Assembly (NCBI GenBank): GCA_028583605.1
Contig: CM053326.1
Span: 7,138,587-7,202,586 of the forward strand
Length of the DNA stretch: 64,000 nt
DNA from: Dastarcus helophoroides
Taxonomy: Eukaryota; Arthropoda; Insecta; Coleoptera; Bothrideridae
Direction of reading: 5' to 3'
In this document: positions 37,141 through 49,569 of the stretch, piece after piece
Layout of the letters: every line of letters starts with the position of its first letter
How positions within the stretch are numbered: position 1 is the stretch's first letter
Position numbers and translations under genes: made by a program
Notes under the pieces: generated by a model
Database searches by the model: none
Seen by the model: only the letters and a program-made list of their open reading frames with translations
Told to the model about the DNA's origin: nothing

Positions 37141-40100
37141 TAACTAACTGATGGTGCAAACTCAAAAATTCATATTCAATATTATCGAAAATAGTGAAGG
37201 ATATTACATACTTAGTTCAACGACTAGAGACACTCATATCAGAGAATTTTCTTGGACATCGCTAATTATAAGAAAATATTTTTGAAAAAAATAAGAAATC
37301 TTGCTTCTGATTAATTTTTTTGCAGGAAATCTTGCTTTCGCTAAGAAAAAATCTCGTCTTGTCTTGTTCTTGCTCACAAATTTCTTAACTTGTTCTTGTA
37401 GTGGGAAGAAGCAAAGGCAAGACAAGAATAAGAAATTCGTGAAATTCTATTCCGAACCAATTACTACAGTTAAATGTCAATTATCCATGTAAAGTCATTT
37501 TTACTTATGTATGAGTATTGAAATCTTATCCCCAATGTTCTTGTGTGATAATACAAAAATAAAAAAATTGTCTGCTTTTAAATACAGACTTTTTTCTACA
37601 GTCAGCCGGAACATTTATGGAACTAAGACTGTGTTGGTGGTGTCTCAAGTAAAAGGAATTCATTCACAATTCGATCGGGCAAAAACATTCGGTTATGCTA
37701 ACTTCGAAAAGATTCATCCAAATGAAATAATGTAAAGGACGAATTTGATCTGCACTCTATTCTTCGGTTAACTAAAAATATCTACTAATTCTATTAAAAT
37801 TTAAATTTTATCTTTAGAAGGCTAAAGACCAGAGGGGCATATTTTCAACTGTACCTTTAAGATCCCTAGCGGTAACTGTTTTAAATAATACCTCACATGA
37901 TATATTAATTAAAACTTGATTTTTCAATGACCTAACAGCTCTCCATTTTATTATAAAATAATTTCTTTTACTAATCGTTGACTAGTGATATTTCTCTAGT
38001 TCAGCGCGAATTAACATTATGACTTTTAAATTCCCTCTCTGTGACAAACTGGCAGACGAACACGAGAGTGAAATTATAAGTGTTCCTTTTTTTGTAAGCT
38101 AGAGAATCCTGTAAATGAAAAACAAGTAGTATTTTAATCAATTGTATCGTATTCTGCGATCTTTTCCCATTTTCATAGAAACTGGAAAGAATTTAAGTTT
38201 CAAAATAATTGCATGTTTTACTTGTGGTGACATAAGGTAATTTAAGCGCCTATTTATTTAGTCCCATATTACAATAATAAATTATATAGTATACTTTAAA
38301 CAATGAAAGTTATAATTTGATTGTTAAATCATTATTTAATTTTAGTCAATTTATCATAATTGCAGGAATGTATTTACGTAATAATAATTTAAAAATTATA
38401 AGGTGTAATTTGATTTTAACGAACACTTTTGTCGAAAAAGACGAAATCACTAGAATACATACGCTTTGAATTACATGTTCAGAATAGAACACACATTAAA
38501 AGAAGCATTGACCTAGTAGTAAATTGTTATTAAATTGAATTATTTTATCACGATTCTTTTTAAGCACGTGTTTGATTCTATGAATAATTTAAACCTGTAC
38601 GTAATTAGAGAAAATGATCAATGCTTTATCATTTAATAAAAAGGACCGCAATGAACCAAATCTTAAATGACACTTAGAAATCGTTGATGTCACACTGCTA
38701 GCTGCCAGCATATATTTCAATGATAATTCTAATTTAATAAAAATTATATGGCACCATTGTATAAAGAAAATTTTAGTCGAGAAGTTAAGGTAAAATTAAA
38801 TAAATAACTTATGAAAATGGATGTTCTAAGAATATCATTAATAGGTTAATATCCAGCCAACCTCAACTTCAAAAATAATTTTGCTGTAACGAACCATGCG
38901 ACATACAGATGAACCATCGAAAACGTACCTATAACTGCTAGGAAACGTCAAAACGCTCAAACATGCAGATTGTATTTGTAAAGGGGATAGCTTCTGACGC
39001 AAAAATTATAGCACAAATGTCACCCTGATATGCGGGGGTGTCCTGTCCCAAATTTTTTTAAATAGGAATGAAGATCAAATGACATCACTGAAAAGCGTTT
39101 TTTATTCTCTACACACTAACGCCCTGTCTTTTCGATCTTGTACTGAAATTTCAACTTTTTTGTTTAAATTCACAGTTTTCCTAGAAATGTTCACTATTTT
39201 TTTCTAAAGTTTTACATAGTCTAAAATCGAAACTTGAGTTTATTTCTTAAATTCTTCAATCTTTGATCTTTTTCGAAAGTTTTAATTATCTTCTAGGCAT
39301 TGGAATTTTATTTTAATTTTGTGCTAATGTGGGTAATTTTTATAATTTTGACTTAAATCTCGAAATTGAAAATTAACTGTATTCGGAAATTGAGGCTGTT
39401 TGAAAAAAGCACCAGTGAAATTTTTTTTCCAACGTTAACATACAATTTTTACTTATTTTTTCTCGAAAATGTCGTGTTTAAACTTGAAATTTCAACTTTC
39501 TCCCATTCTCTTTTTTATCAAAATTTATATTATTTTCTTAATTTTTTAAGTTGACATTTCTACATTTTTCACTGCCCTTTTGTCGGAAAAATGCCAAAAC
39601 ACTCGATCTTTTGTCATAAAAATGTCTCGTGTAAATTTGCACCAAATCAACTTTTTGAATAGAAAAAAGCTGTCTTTAGAATGTGATACTGCTTGCTACA
39701 TTTTTCAGTTGCGACTAACTTTAAAATTTGTCATTGAAAAACTGCTGTCTGGTCTGTTATCACGCTACAGGTCGTAATTCTTAACTGTTTTTGGCATCCT
39801 TGTTACAATATATTCAGAATTTCTCTGAACAGAACGATATAGAAATGATTCGTCAAATAGTTAAAAGGTTTAATTAAAAAAATCATAGTTTACTAGAGAA
39901 AAATCAAACTTAGAAATCACAGGTTTTTATAACTTTTATACATATTATGGGTCAAGTTCCTTTTAAGTACAGTGTAAAAACATAAGACTTAATTCGCTTT
40001 AATTTTCGATAATCGATAAAAATTAAATTAACGAAACGTTTTTTCTTTTCACTTAATAGACATTGTTTTATGCCCGTTGTTCAAATTATGAATAAATTAT

Positions 40101-40182
40101 GACAGGCCTGTAAAAACTGACACATCAAGTTTATTCATTTCAAAACTGTCATCTCCCACGGATAATAATCACAGCTAATATA
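37141..40182. other. Spacer, no supported gene
   Basis: Includes a degenerate A/T-run block (39120-39560) and the SINE-tail-like word at 37742-37768. Short open frames here have no recognisable domain. Confidence 0.45.
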
Positions 40183-42053
40183 CAATGCTAGTCTGTAACT
40201 TGGAATAAATTCAGTAAATCAAAGACGGTTTTTTTCGGAAATATGCTCGGACACGTCGATTAATATTTTAATTTGCGCTCTTTTTGATGTAGGAAAATTT
40301 TATACAAAATGTCCCAAATTTAAGATATGACGTCATCAACAATTTTTTTAAATGGCAACCCTACTTTTTAGTGACTTCTTAAAGAATATATTAAGTTGCA
40401 CATGCAATTTCAATTTTTTATTTCTTGTCATTTAAAAATATATAACAAATATTAACTAATTCGAAAAATCAAGGAATCTGATTCAACTCAATAATCTTTC
40501 TTCAATAAATGTTCAAAATGTTGTCCATTTACCAGCTGACAATACCCAAAACGGAACTGAAACTCGTTTTGGACATTTCAACTCCTCAATATTTGCAGGT
40601 TTGGTCTTGAAAATTTTGCTCTTCAAACATTCCTATAGAAAATAGTCCATATGTGCTAAATCCGGAGACCTGGATGACCATTCAAAAGGTCCTCTCCTAC
40701 TAGTCCATCTGCCTGGAAATACATCATCCAGATACTCACGGACAGGTCTTGCAAAATGAGGAGGGGCACCCTCTTGTTGAAACCAGATATTTCTATTCGG
40801 GATATCAGCTTCGATCTGATCCGAAAACAAAATAGCTAAATTGGGAATTAGCTCTTCCTTCAAGAATTCTAAATATCCTGCCCCATTGCGATTTTCTTGG
40901 AAGAAAATTAGTTGTAGATCACCAACAATCCCTACCCAACCATTGGCTTTCTCTGGATGTTGAGTGTGGTCTTCCCTCATTCAGTGTGGATTGCTGTCTA
41001 CCCAGTAACGACAATTTTGACGTTTTAGCTCACCGCTCACCATATAAGATAACCGTTGATTCATCTGAAAACAAGATATTTATTATGCTTAGAACGTTTC
41101 TGTCCAGTAGATCAATCATTAGTTTGCAAAACTAGATTCTTCTATGCAGATCATCTTCTAAGAGTTCATGGAGGATTGTCATTTTAGAAGGATAACATTT
41201 TTGCATTTTCAGAATTCTTCCAACTAAAGAGTGGCTAATTTCGAGTTCCCTACCCATCTGACTAGTGGGGACATGAGGATTTTCTTGGACAGAGAGAAGT
41301 ACATTAATTTTGACATCTTCATTGAGCGCATTCTGACGGGGATTACTTGTTTTTCTTAAATGCCTATTTTCCAGAAACTGTTTTTCAATCTTGCTTACGG
41401 TACTTTGCGATGTGGGTGGTAAATCAGGATATTTTTCTCTAAATAAACGAATAACTTCATTTTGAGTTCTTGTTCTATCTCCGTAGCCACTCAGTATTAA
41501 AATTTTAATATTGTGGGTTTCAGTTAAGTACGGGATTTTGGTCGATTTTTTAATAAATGGTGTTTCTCTCTGAACGACAAACTAATAGTCTCTTCGATCG
41601 ATACGATGCTACTCTTCTTATTTATTTTCATTAACTTTTTTTGTAAGATTGTGATAAGACGTCAACCCAGTTAGACAAAATATGTCAAACGAATACCTTC
41701 TGATATTAGATGTTTAAACTTTATAAAAATTGCATTGAATTGAATTAGATTTCTTGATTTTTCGAATTAATTACTAAATTTCTAAATATCTTTTAAATGA
41801 CGAGAAATAAAAAATTCAAATTTAGTACGCAGATGTAACTTGATATACCCTTTAAGAATAGTCAAGAGAAAATAGGGTTGCCATTTAAAAAAATTGTCAG
41901 TGACGTCATATCTTAAATTTGGACATGCTGTATAAAATTTTTCTACATCAAAGAGGGCAAATTAAAATATTAATCGTAGTGTCCGAGCATATTTCCGAAA
42001 AAAAAAACTGTCTTTCATTTACTGAATTTATTCCAAGTTCCAGACTAGCACTG
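40183..42053 (-). mobile_element. Decayed DD41D mariner-group element
   Basis: A 1871-bp element flanked by TA (40181-40182, 42054-42055). Terminal repeats of roughly 300 bp begin CAATGCTAGTCTG (left) and CAGTGCTAGTCTG (right, read inward), with several mismatches and indels. Both arms contain TGACGTCA (40328-40335, 41901-41908). A broken minus-strand transposase occupies the centre. Confidence 0.88.
40490..41600 (-). pseudogene. DD41D transposase, broken
   Basis: Minus-strand reading starts near 41600 with PYLTETHNIKILIL and NEVIRLFREKYPDLPP, then SKIEKQFLENRHLRK and SQMGRELEISHSLVGRIL (helix-turn-helix regions). LFSDEST near 41065 holds the first Asp. From 40980 an open stretch gives GWVGIVGDLQLIFFQ, NIWFQQEGAPPHFARPVR and SPDLAHMDYFL. 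The second catalytic residue is Glu instead of Asp (QQEGAP), with 41 residues to the last Asp. The C-terminus reads CQLVNGQHFEHLL in a shifted frame near 40510. Stops lie near 41130 and 40632, with frameshifts elsewhere. Not functional. Confidence 0.85.
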
Positions 42054-42055
42054 TA

Positions 42056-43335
42056 TAATGTGAGATAGCTAAGAAGTCGCTAGAAACTGCACAACCATGA
42101 ATATTAGATTAGATAAAGAAATGAAATGTGCGGTAATATAATTATCATGGATGGATGACTTTTGGCTGACGATTTTGTCTTTAAATTCTTACAATAAGTT
42201 CACTAAACAAAGTGCTTCTTACCGGACAAAACATTTTAATTTACAACCACTGTAACTGGTCATATAGGTACTGCAATATGATGGAAATATTTTTTTTGTA
42301 AAACGTATGTAGCGTAAGGGATATCTAAGTTACGAATAGTTTTGGAGACAAAAGTAGATTTTCATGTGCTTCTTATGAGCTTGAAAACAAACTTTCTGCT
42401 TTTCTGCGAAAATTTAACTGTAGACTAAACAAAACAAATCTCCTGGTGTACACTTTCGGTTTTACCAATGTTTTTCAATTTTCAAACGAAAGCAAAAATG
42501 TTTAAAACATTCCTTAAATAGGTACCGGAGCTTATAATTTTAAAGCTAAGATTCGAAAAACAGAATTTTATAAAAAAATTCGAGCGTAAATTGAAAATTT
42601 TGAGTAAAATTTAAAGAAAGGTAACTTGAACTTTTAATTTTAAAAATCATCATAAAACTTTCAAATCAGCTAGGATTTTTTAAAGAGTAAAAATGTTCAC
42701 CTAACCTTTAAAATAAATTAATAAAGAAATTTTACGAAAAAAATTGAAATTTTAAAATAAAAGTTTTCTTTAATATTAAATTCGTATGTTTGAATACTTT
42801 TCTGATTTTGTGTTTAAAGTAAAAATTTAATAAAAATACCGAAAAGTTGTATAAACTTTGAATTTCGAGCAGGTAAATGAAAATTCGTCTTTATAATCGA
42901 AATTTAGATTTTAAAGTCATAATTGTAGAAAAAAATATCGAGTAAAATAGAAGTTTAGAACATAAAATTCCAAGTTTTACATTTAATTTTGATAAAAAAG
43001 CGGATTTTTCGAGAATAACTCGAAGTTTATTAATAAATTACCCTTGTTTAAAATAACCATTTAGTAAAAGAATATGCACCAGTATGCTATTTTATATAGT
43101 TTTTAGGTTATGTTTTTCGGATTTTGTATCAGCTTTCCTTGAATTCTATAAGGAGCACCAAGGTACGGCAATTGTAATAAAACTGGAACGGTTTGATTAC
43201 TCTCGTTTGCTTGACCGTGTCACCTTTTAATTTTAACCCTCCATTCTGAACACCCTAGCATGGAAAATGTAAATATTTTCAAAGTTCTCGCAGCCGGATT
43301 AGATGAGTCTACAAATTCCAAAATTATGCTAAACT
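42056..43335. other. AT-rich spacer, no gene seen
   Basis: 42500-43030 is a degenerate A/T-run block. No exons or element ends identified. Confidence 0.45.
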
Positions 43336-44630
43336 CCAACTCCATTCAAAAAGTCCATAGGATGATACATAGATGGCGTTACTAGAATTTTTTCCATATG
43401 ATTTTTATTTAGTACTAACCTTCAAACGATACGTGTATAAATTTGGCAGCAATCTGACTATTAATTCGTGAGTTATAGCATTTTGTGTGAAGCTACTTTT
43501 GTTATTGAAAAAAAAATGGAAAAAGTGAATTTCGAGTTTTGATAAAGCATTGCTTTTTGATGAAAAAAAAATACAGTGAAAACCGAACAATGGCTTGATA
43601 AACATTATCCGAATTTTGCTCCATCGGGACAAATGGTAGAGAAGTGGATTTCTGAATTTAAACGTGGTCGCACCAGCACAAATGATGCAGAGCGCAGTCC
43701 ACGCCCAAATTAGGCTGTTATTCCAAAAAAAACATCAAAAAAATCCACAAATTGGTTATGAGCGATGGCAAATTGAAGGTGCACGAGCTAGCTGACATGT
43801 AAAGATATCAGATGGTAGTATTTTTACCATTTTACACGAACATTTGGGTATGCGAAAGCTCTGTGCAAAGTGGATGCCGCGTGAGCTCACAGTCGACGAA
43901 AAACAACAACGATCGATGCTTCAGAGGAGTGTTTGGTGCCGTTAAACCGCAATAAAATGGAATTCTGTCTACGATATGTGAGAATGGATTAGACATGGTT
44001 TCACTATTACACACTAGAATCCAAAAGACAGTCAAATGAGAGGACAGCAGCCGACGAACTGAATCCAAAGCGAGCAAAGACGCAATTTAGTCAGCCGGTA
44101 AGGTGATGGCTTCTGTATTTTGGGATGCGAACGGAATAATATTCATCGACTATCTCCAAAAAGCAAAAACCATCAACGGCGACTATTACTGTGCACTTTT
44201 GGATCGATTGAAGCCTGAAATCGCAAAGAAACGGCCCCATTTGCAAAGGAAAAAAGTGTTGTATCACCAAGACAATGCACCGTGTCATAAATCGATGAAA
44301 ACGATGGCAAAATTGAATGAATTGGGCTTCGAATTGCTTACCCACCCACCGTATTATCCAGATTTAGCCCCCAGCGACTTTTTCCTGTTTTCAGATCTCA
44401 ACAGAATGCTTGTTGGAAAGAAATTTAAGTCCAATGATGAAGTAATCGCTAAAACTGAGGCCTATTTTGATGAGAAAGAGAAATCGTACTATAAAAGTGG
44501 TATCGAAAAGTTGGAAAATCGCTATACTCATTGTATCGCCCTCGAAGGCAACTATGTTGAATAATAAAATCGAGTTTTCTCAAAATTTGGTTTTTTCTTA
44601 CTTATTCTACGGACTTATTGAATGACCTGG
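43336..44630 (+). mobile_element. irritans-type mariner, full length but decayed
   Basis: About 1.3 kb. Right end CCAGGTCATTCAATAAGTCC (complement of 44611-44630, TA follows) pairs with the diverged left end CCAACTCCATTCAAAAAGTC at 43336. The leader, transposase and trailer follow the irritans-subfamily layout. Confidence 0.85.
43516..44564 (+). pseudogene. irritans-subfamily mariner transposase, broken
   Basis: Start MEKVNFEF at 43516 runs into a stop after a missing T; the next frame continues LIKHCF, then KTEQWLDKHYPNFAPSGQ and EFKRGRTSTNDAERSPRP. The middle (43710-44100) is broken by several stops and shifts. WHHYT-like remnants and MASVFWDANGIIFIDYLQ then open a clean 153-codon stretch (44103-44564) with HQDNAPCHKSM (second Asp) and YYPDLAPSDFFLFSDL (third Asp, 34 residues apart) and the family C-terminus CIALEGNYVE. 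The DD34D spacing and these words identify the irritans subfamily. The first catalytic Asp region reads VRMD followed by a stop. Not functional. Confidence 0.9.
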
Positions 44631-44632
44631 TA

Positions 44633-45218
44633 GTAGTTTCTGTATGTTACAGATAAAATCATGAGATAAAATCAGGGGAGATCTTACAAGGGTCCCGTTC
44701 CTCCATTTATGGCATAGAACCTACAAAAATAATTATCATTATTTAATTAACTAACGTAAACAGAGTAAAGAGTAAATTATATTAATATGAAGTATTTTTT
44801 ACAACTCCATCAAAAATTATTTAAAATATAGCATTGTTAGGTGTGCCTTCGAAGTTCAAAGTTGAATGTCAACTCATTTGAGATGGTATTTCTTGACTAA
44901 TGACCTTATGATAATTAAAGAAATTAATTAAATTAAGGACGAGAAATTTTCCAAATTACGTTATCACATTGAACAGGACTTTGCCACAATATCTGAAATA
45001 TTTAATAAGTAATGAGTACACATACAATTAAATCCGGTGGTCATTGAAAATAAATATTTTATGCATTTTGAAGATTCTGTCCAATTTGATTCCAACGGAA
45101 CGACAAAAATATTATAAGAACAGTTTTCCTTTAATTATTTTCTTTAAAGATGGAAGATAGTTTTGTAAATGTTTACAATGTGGCAGCACTGATTTAGATG
45201 GCGTTTTCAAAGTAGCTA
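44633..45218. other. Spacer, no gene seen
   Basis: AT-rich sequence between two mariner-group elements; nothing recognised. Confidence 0.4.
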
Positions 45219-45220
45219 TA

Positions 45221-46445
45221 CAGGGTGTTCCAACTTAAGACTGCGGCATTGCTAACTTTGCTATTATTAAAGATACAAAGTTGGTTAAGATGACAAATTA
45301 CTACAGTTTTTGACGCTAAGTAATATGACGTGATGGGAAAAAACAATTGAACATCGCGTATTTGTGATTTTTGACAAAGTTACAATTTTCTAAACGGAAT
45401 ACCCCTCATATTTTACGTTTCTATGAAAGATAATGGAATGTAGAATAAAAATGGTGACTACGATTTTTTTCTAAGATGAATAATAAGGGAATTATGAAAA
45501 CTTAAATGTACATCATAAGAAATCGAAAATTAATGTAAAATTAGCTTAGTAGACCATGAAACTAAATGTCAGCAGGTTAATATGTATGTCTTATGGATAT
45601 TAAAGTCAGTATTAACAAACAGACAACATTATTTGATTAATATTCAATTCTAATAAAAATGTTTCTTTTTTAAATAGCTAAGTTCGCCTTCAGAAGTTGT
45701 TTGAAAATATCTCTTCGCTCTTTAATTTATTTTTCTACTCATTTCAGGACAGCATGAATACTTTTTAAGACAGTTCTGCATTTCATTTTCAATAACTTCT
45801 TCTCCAACTACTTACATTTCTTAGGTTATTTACATTATCGTTTCTATCTATATAAATAAGATTTTTAAGAAAATCCCATAAGAAAAATTCAAGTGGAGTC
45901 AAATCAGATGACCTAGGAGGCCATTTAATAATTCCATTATTTACAATTCACATTGCCTTTCCTATAATTATAGGCAGGAGCTCAACCCTGCCGGAAAGTG
46001 ACATGTTGCCTACTTAATAAATCCATTTTGTATAAGAAATTATTGTCTAAGATGTTTTGCATAATTTTCACATATCTTTCATCATTCAGGGAAAATTCAT
46101 AAATAAAAGGTCCAAAGAATCCAAATGAAATTATCTCCCTCCATACCTTAAAACTAAAACGAATTTGAGGAGCTCATAGCTTAGTTACTCTTCATTTTAG
46201 CAAAATATTTAAAATACCTATTTTTATTCTAAATACCACCTTTCATAAAAATATAAAATATACAGGCTGTTCGATTTAAAAAATTGTAATTTTGTCAAAA
46301 ATCTCAAAAACGCAATGTTCAATAGTTTTTTCATACTGCCATTTTAATGAGCGTCAGGAACTGTACTAGTTTGCTAATTTGATCAATTATGTATCTTTAA
46401 TAATATCAAAATTAGCAATACTGCAGAGTTAATTTGGATCACCTG
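45221..46445 (-). mobile_element. Decayed long-TIR mariner-group element
   Basis: 1225 bp flanked by TA (45219-45220, 46446-46447). Ends CAGGGTGTTCCAACTTAAG and CAGGTGATCCAAATTAAC (read inward) start arms of about 250 bp. The interior carries a degenerate minus-strand transposase of the same broad group as the DD41D elements. Confidence 0.8.
45690..46190 (-). pseudogene. Mariner-group transposase fragment, badly decayed
   Basis: Minus-strand words still readable: VWREIISFGFFGPFIYEF and LNDERYVKIMQNIL, then FRQGWSS in place of the usual F-Q-Q-D-G-A-P, and WPPRSSDLTPLEFFLWDFL with the third catalytic position changed to Glu. The words are scattered over frames with stops between. The element is clearly inactive; the exact DDxD class cannot be measured because the frame breaks between the last two motifs. 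Confidence 0.75.
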
Positions 46446-46482
46446 TATATCTGTAAATATGACAGTGTCAGTTGGGCATATA

Positions 46483-47846
46483 CAGGCTGGACCATAAGTA
46501 ATGGTACATAGAGCAATGGTGGATTTTTTGAATAAAAATAATGTGATTTAACTACATTTACCTTATACCAAAAGTTGATATTAACAGAGTTACAGGGTGT
46601 TAAAGTTGAAAAAAAAAATCGATTTTTTCGTATAATTATGGAATGAATTGTAATATAGGCACGAAATTTGTCACAAGGGAGTTTCTTAAGTCGACAAACT
46701 CTAATTTGCTAACATATTATCAATAGCAAATAGGGGGCGCTACCTGCGCTATCCTGCCTAATTCTAAATCATCAACTTTTTTGTACCACGTATATTAATT
46801 GTAAATGGGTTATTTTATTTCCCCATTTTTTTTAGGTAAAAAAGGTGTACTTTCTGAAAGTCGATACGAGCAACCGTTTCCAAAAACTTGACGTGTCTTG
46901 GTTTTAAATTACTAAGATATTAAATTTTCGAAGTAGGCTTGAAAAAAAAAGTAATCATAAGGTAGTTTTGATTATAGTTCATGTCAAATGTTACTTTGCT
47001 GATAATATTTTTACCCAAATTTTGAAAATCTGAATAAAGCAAATCCAAAAAATTAGGACGTAATTTATTTTCTAACATAGAGATGTGAGATATGATCTCT
47101 GAGTCCGCACAAGAAAATTTTAATAGTCTGAGTGGTCAAAGCAGATATTTGGAGATGAATTTTAATAAAGAACAGCCAGATTTTTATTTGTTTACAATTC
47201 CTTGACATGAAAAAGGTCATTTCCCGCATACTTATTTTTGAAAATAAATTTTATTTTGCTATTTCATTTAATTGTGCTTTAGAAATTTAAAAAATATGTA
47301 TAATAATAATGTCAGTAGAGTAATATTTAATATAAACTATTTTAGAGTCAGTTTTATTACTTTTTTTTTTAAACTTACTGCGATAAATCCACATTTACAT
47401 AACTTAAAATAAACGTAAGGCAAACTTTGAAGGCAAATATCTTGAAAACGGTTGCTTGTATCAACATTTAGAAAGTATACCTTTTTTTACGTAAAAAATA
47501 GGTAAATAAAAATATCTATTTAAGGTAATTGTACATGAAGGCACAAAAAAGGTATGATGCTTTAGAATAATACAAGGCAGCGCAGGTGGCGCCCCCTATG
47601 AGTTACTGACAATCTATTGGCAAATTAGAATTTCTTGACCAAAGAAATCTCCCTATACCAAATTTCTTGTCTATACTGCAATGTGTTCATCAGATATGCG
47701 AAAAAATCACAATTTTTTTTCAACTTTGGCACCCTGCATCTTTATTAATATCAACTTTTGATACAAGGTAAATGTGGCTAAATCACGTTATTTTTATACG
47801 GAAAATCTTCTCTTGCTCTATGTACCATTACTTATGGCCCACTCTG
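46483..47846. mobile_element. 1.36-kb palindromic non-autonomous element
   Basis: Ends CAGGCTGGACCATAAGTAAT and CAGAGTGGGCCATAAGTAAT (right end read inward) are flanked by TA (46481-46482, 47847-47848). Arms of about 500 bp pair almost throughout, including GCGCTACCTGCGCT / GGCAGCGCAGGTGGCGCC near 46738 and 47576. No transposase. The TA target and CAG ends fit a mariner-group fold-back MITE. A one-ended relative lies at 26395-26563. Confidence 0.85.
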
Positions 47847-47848
47847 TA

Positions 47849-49389
47849 TGCGTGATACTTATTATATTATTGTTATTACAGTATTAAATATGTGAATAGG
47901 AAAGTTGACAATCATTTGCTAACTTCCGAGATACAAAGCTAAAATTTTGTTTATACATATGTTGCGAGCAAAGCTTCAAATCGGCAATGATCAATTTTTT
48001 TGTGCAATCCTAAGATTGAACGACCAAAACCCGAAGTTTAGATCTATTTTAAGCTTTGGCTAACTCAAGACATTCAAATCTGGGACTGTGCAATTACGAA
48101 ATGACCAAAGTAAACTCGAATTGAAGTTGAAATTTAATCATTATATCTAGAAAGGGAATTCGAAATAATATATACCTCCTTACTCCTAAAGAAAACAGTG
48201 AAGTTCAAATATAAAAATTTCACTTCATAAAAGGAAACAGGAGATCCATTTTCATCATTATTTCAAATTAGCAACATATGACATTTTTTGCTAGACATTT
48301 TAATGTATTATAAATACTCCTTACAGCCTCTGGGGAGATAATGTTCAGGATATGCGAAATTCGCATCATCGAGTTTGGTTTACCCTGTGCGGGCTGTAAC
48401 TCTTATAAAGGAACTTGCTATTCGAAACTAAAATAGTTCACAGCAAAGCTTGACATTCTCAAATCCAGATAAGTGTACAAAGGGAGAAGCCGGATGTTAC
48501 GGATATTATGATTGGGCTGCAGACTGCCATTCATTCTTCAGTTACAAAAAAAAAGAAAAGAAGATTTTTCCATGGATGTATAAATAAAGGTCCATTCGAA
48601 AGGATATTTAAGGTTCCTGTGCGATCTATTGGATTCAGACCTATACCCTGAGCAGGGACGGACTGGCTCCAAGTTTTGTGGCAAGCTACTTAAATCAACG
48701 GCCCCTTACTGGGGAAGTTGTTATTTCATTATTAGGCTGTAGAATTCAACTGTAAACCCATTCTGCGCATCGATCGAATATTCCGAGATTAGGGTCGAAA
48801 ATTAAAAAATAAAAAAACTCGAAGTCGCTAAATAATAAGTTTATAGCAAAATTTTAGGCAAAACGAAAAATTTAAAGATGCGAATTTTAAGAATATATTC
48901 TACGTTTTTAAAATATTAAAAATGTTCTAGAAATTTTGGAGCAAAAGTCGACATTTCGACGTTAAAAACAAACTTTTGCAACAAAAAGTTAAAATCATTA
49001 GAAACAAAATTAAAATCATGCATTTATAGTCAGGATTATGAATAAATAGCTCGAGTTTTTGAGAAAGAAGTCGAGATTAAATTGGAAATTAAAAAAAAAG
49101 CTAAAGCTGTAAAAATGCTTGAGATCTTAATTGATTTTGGGAATAAGAGTAAAAGGGGATTTTTAAATTTTTCTGAAATTTTCAATTAAAAAATAATTTA
49201 GAAAAAAATGTTTCTGAAATATCTAGAAAATAGTAGAGGTTTTGAAATTTACATTGAAATTTCGAGAAAAAAACTTTGAATTTTCGAGTTTATATTCGTA
49301 GTATAAATAAAGACTAAAGAATTTTGGAAATTGAGATCGTGTCGACAAGAAATCAAAATCTTTGGAAAGATTTAAAATTCATTGTTTAC
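47849..49389. other. Spacer; orphan hAT-like end and AT-rich block
   Basis: CAGGGACGGACTGGCTCC at 48653 looks like a hAT end and is followed by a degenerate A/T-run block (48780-49340), as in the AT-rich insertions elsewhere. I could not find the opposite end. No exons. Confidence 0.45.
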
Positions 49390-49569
49390 GGTGCGTTTAC
49401 ACTAGACACTTTATTAAGTATATTTTTCCACGATCGGGAGTAGAAATCAGTTTCTATGACATCAAAATTAAAACAGAAGTAGTCGATTATTCCCAAGGGA
49501 GTATAATGCTCCCAAGGGAGTTTACATTATGGAGAACGTATTTCATGCAAAAAAAAGATAACATTAAAA

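Noticed and set aside
37511..37735. Plus-strand 74-codon frame
   Set aside because: No known motif; overlaps the boundary of a repeated SINE-tail-like word.
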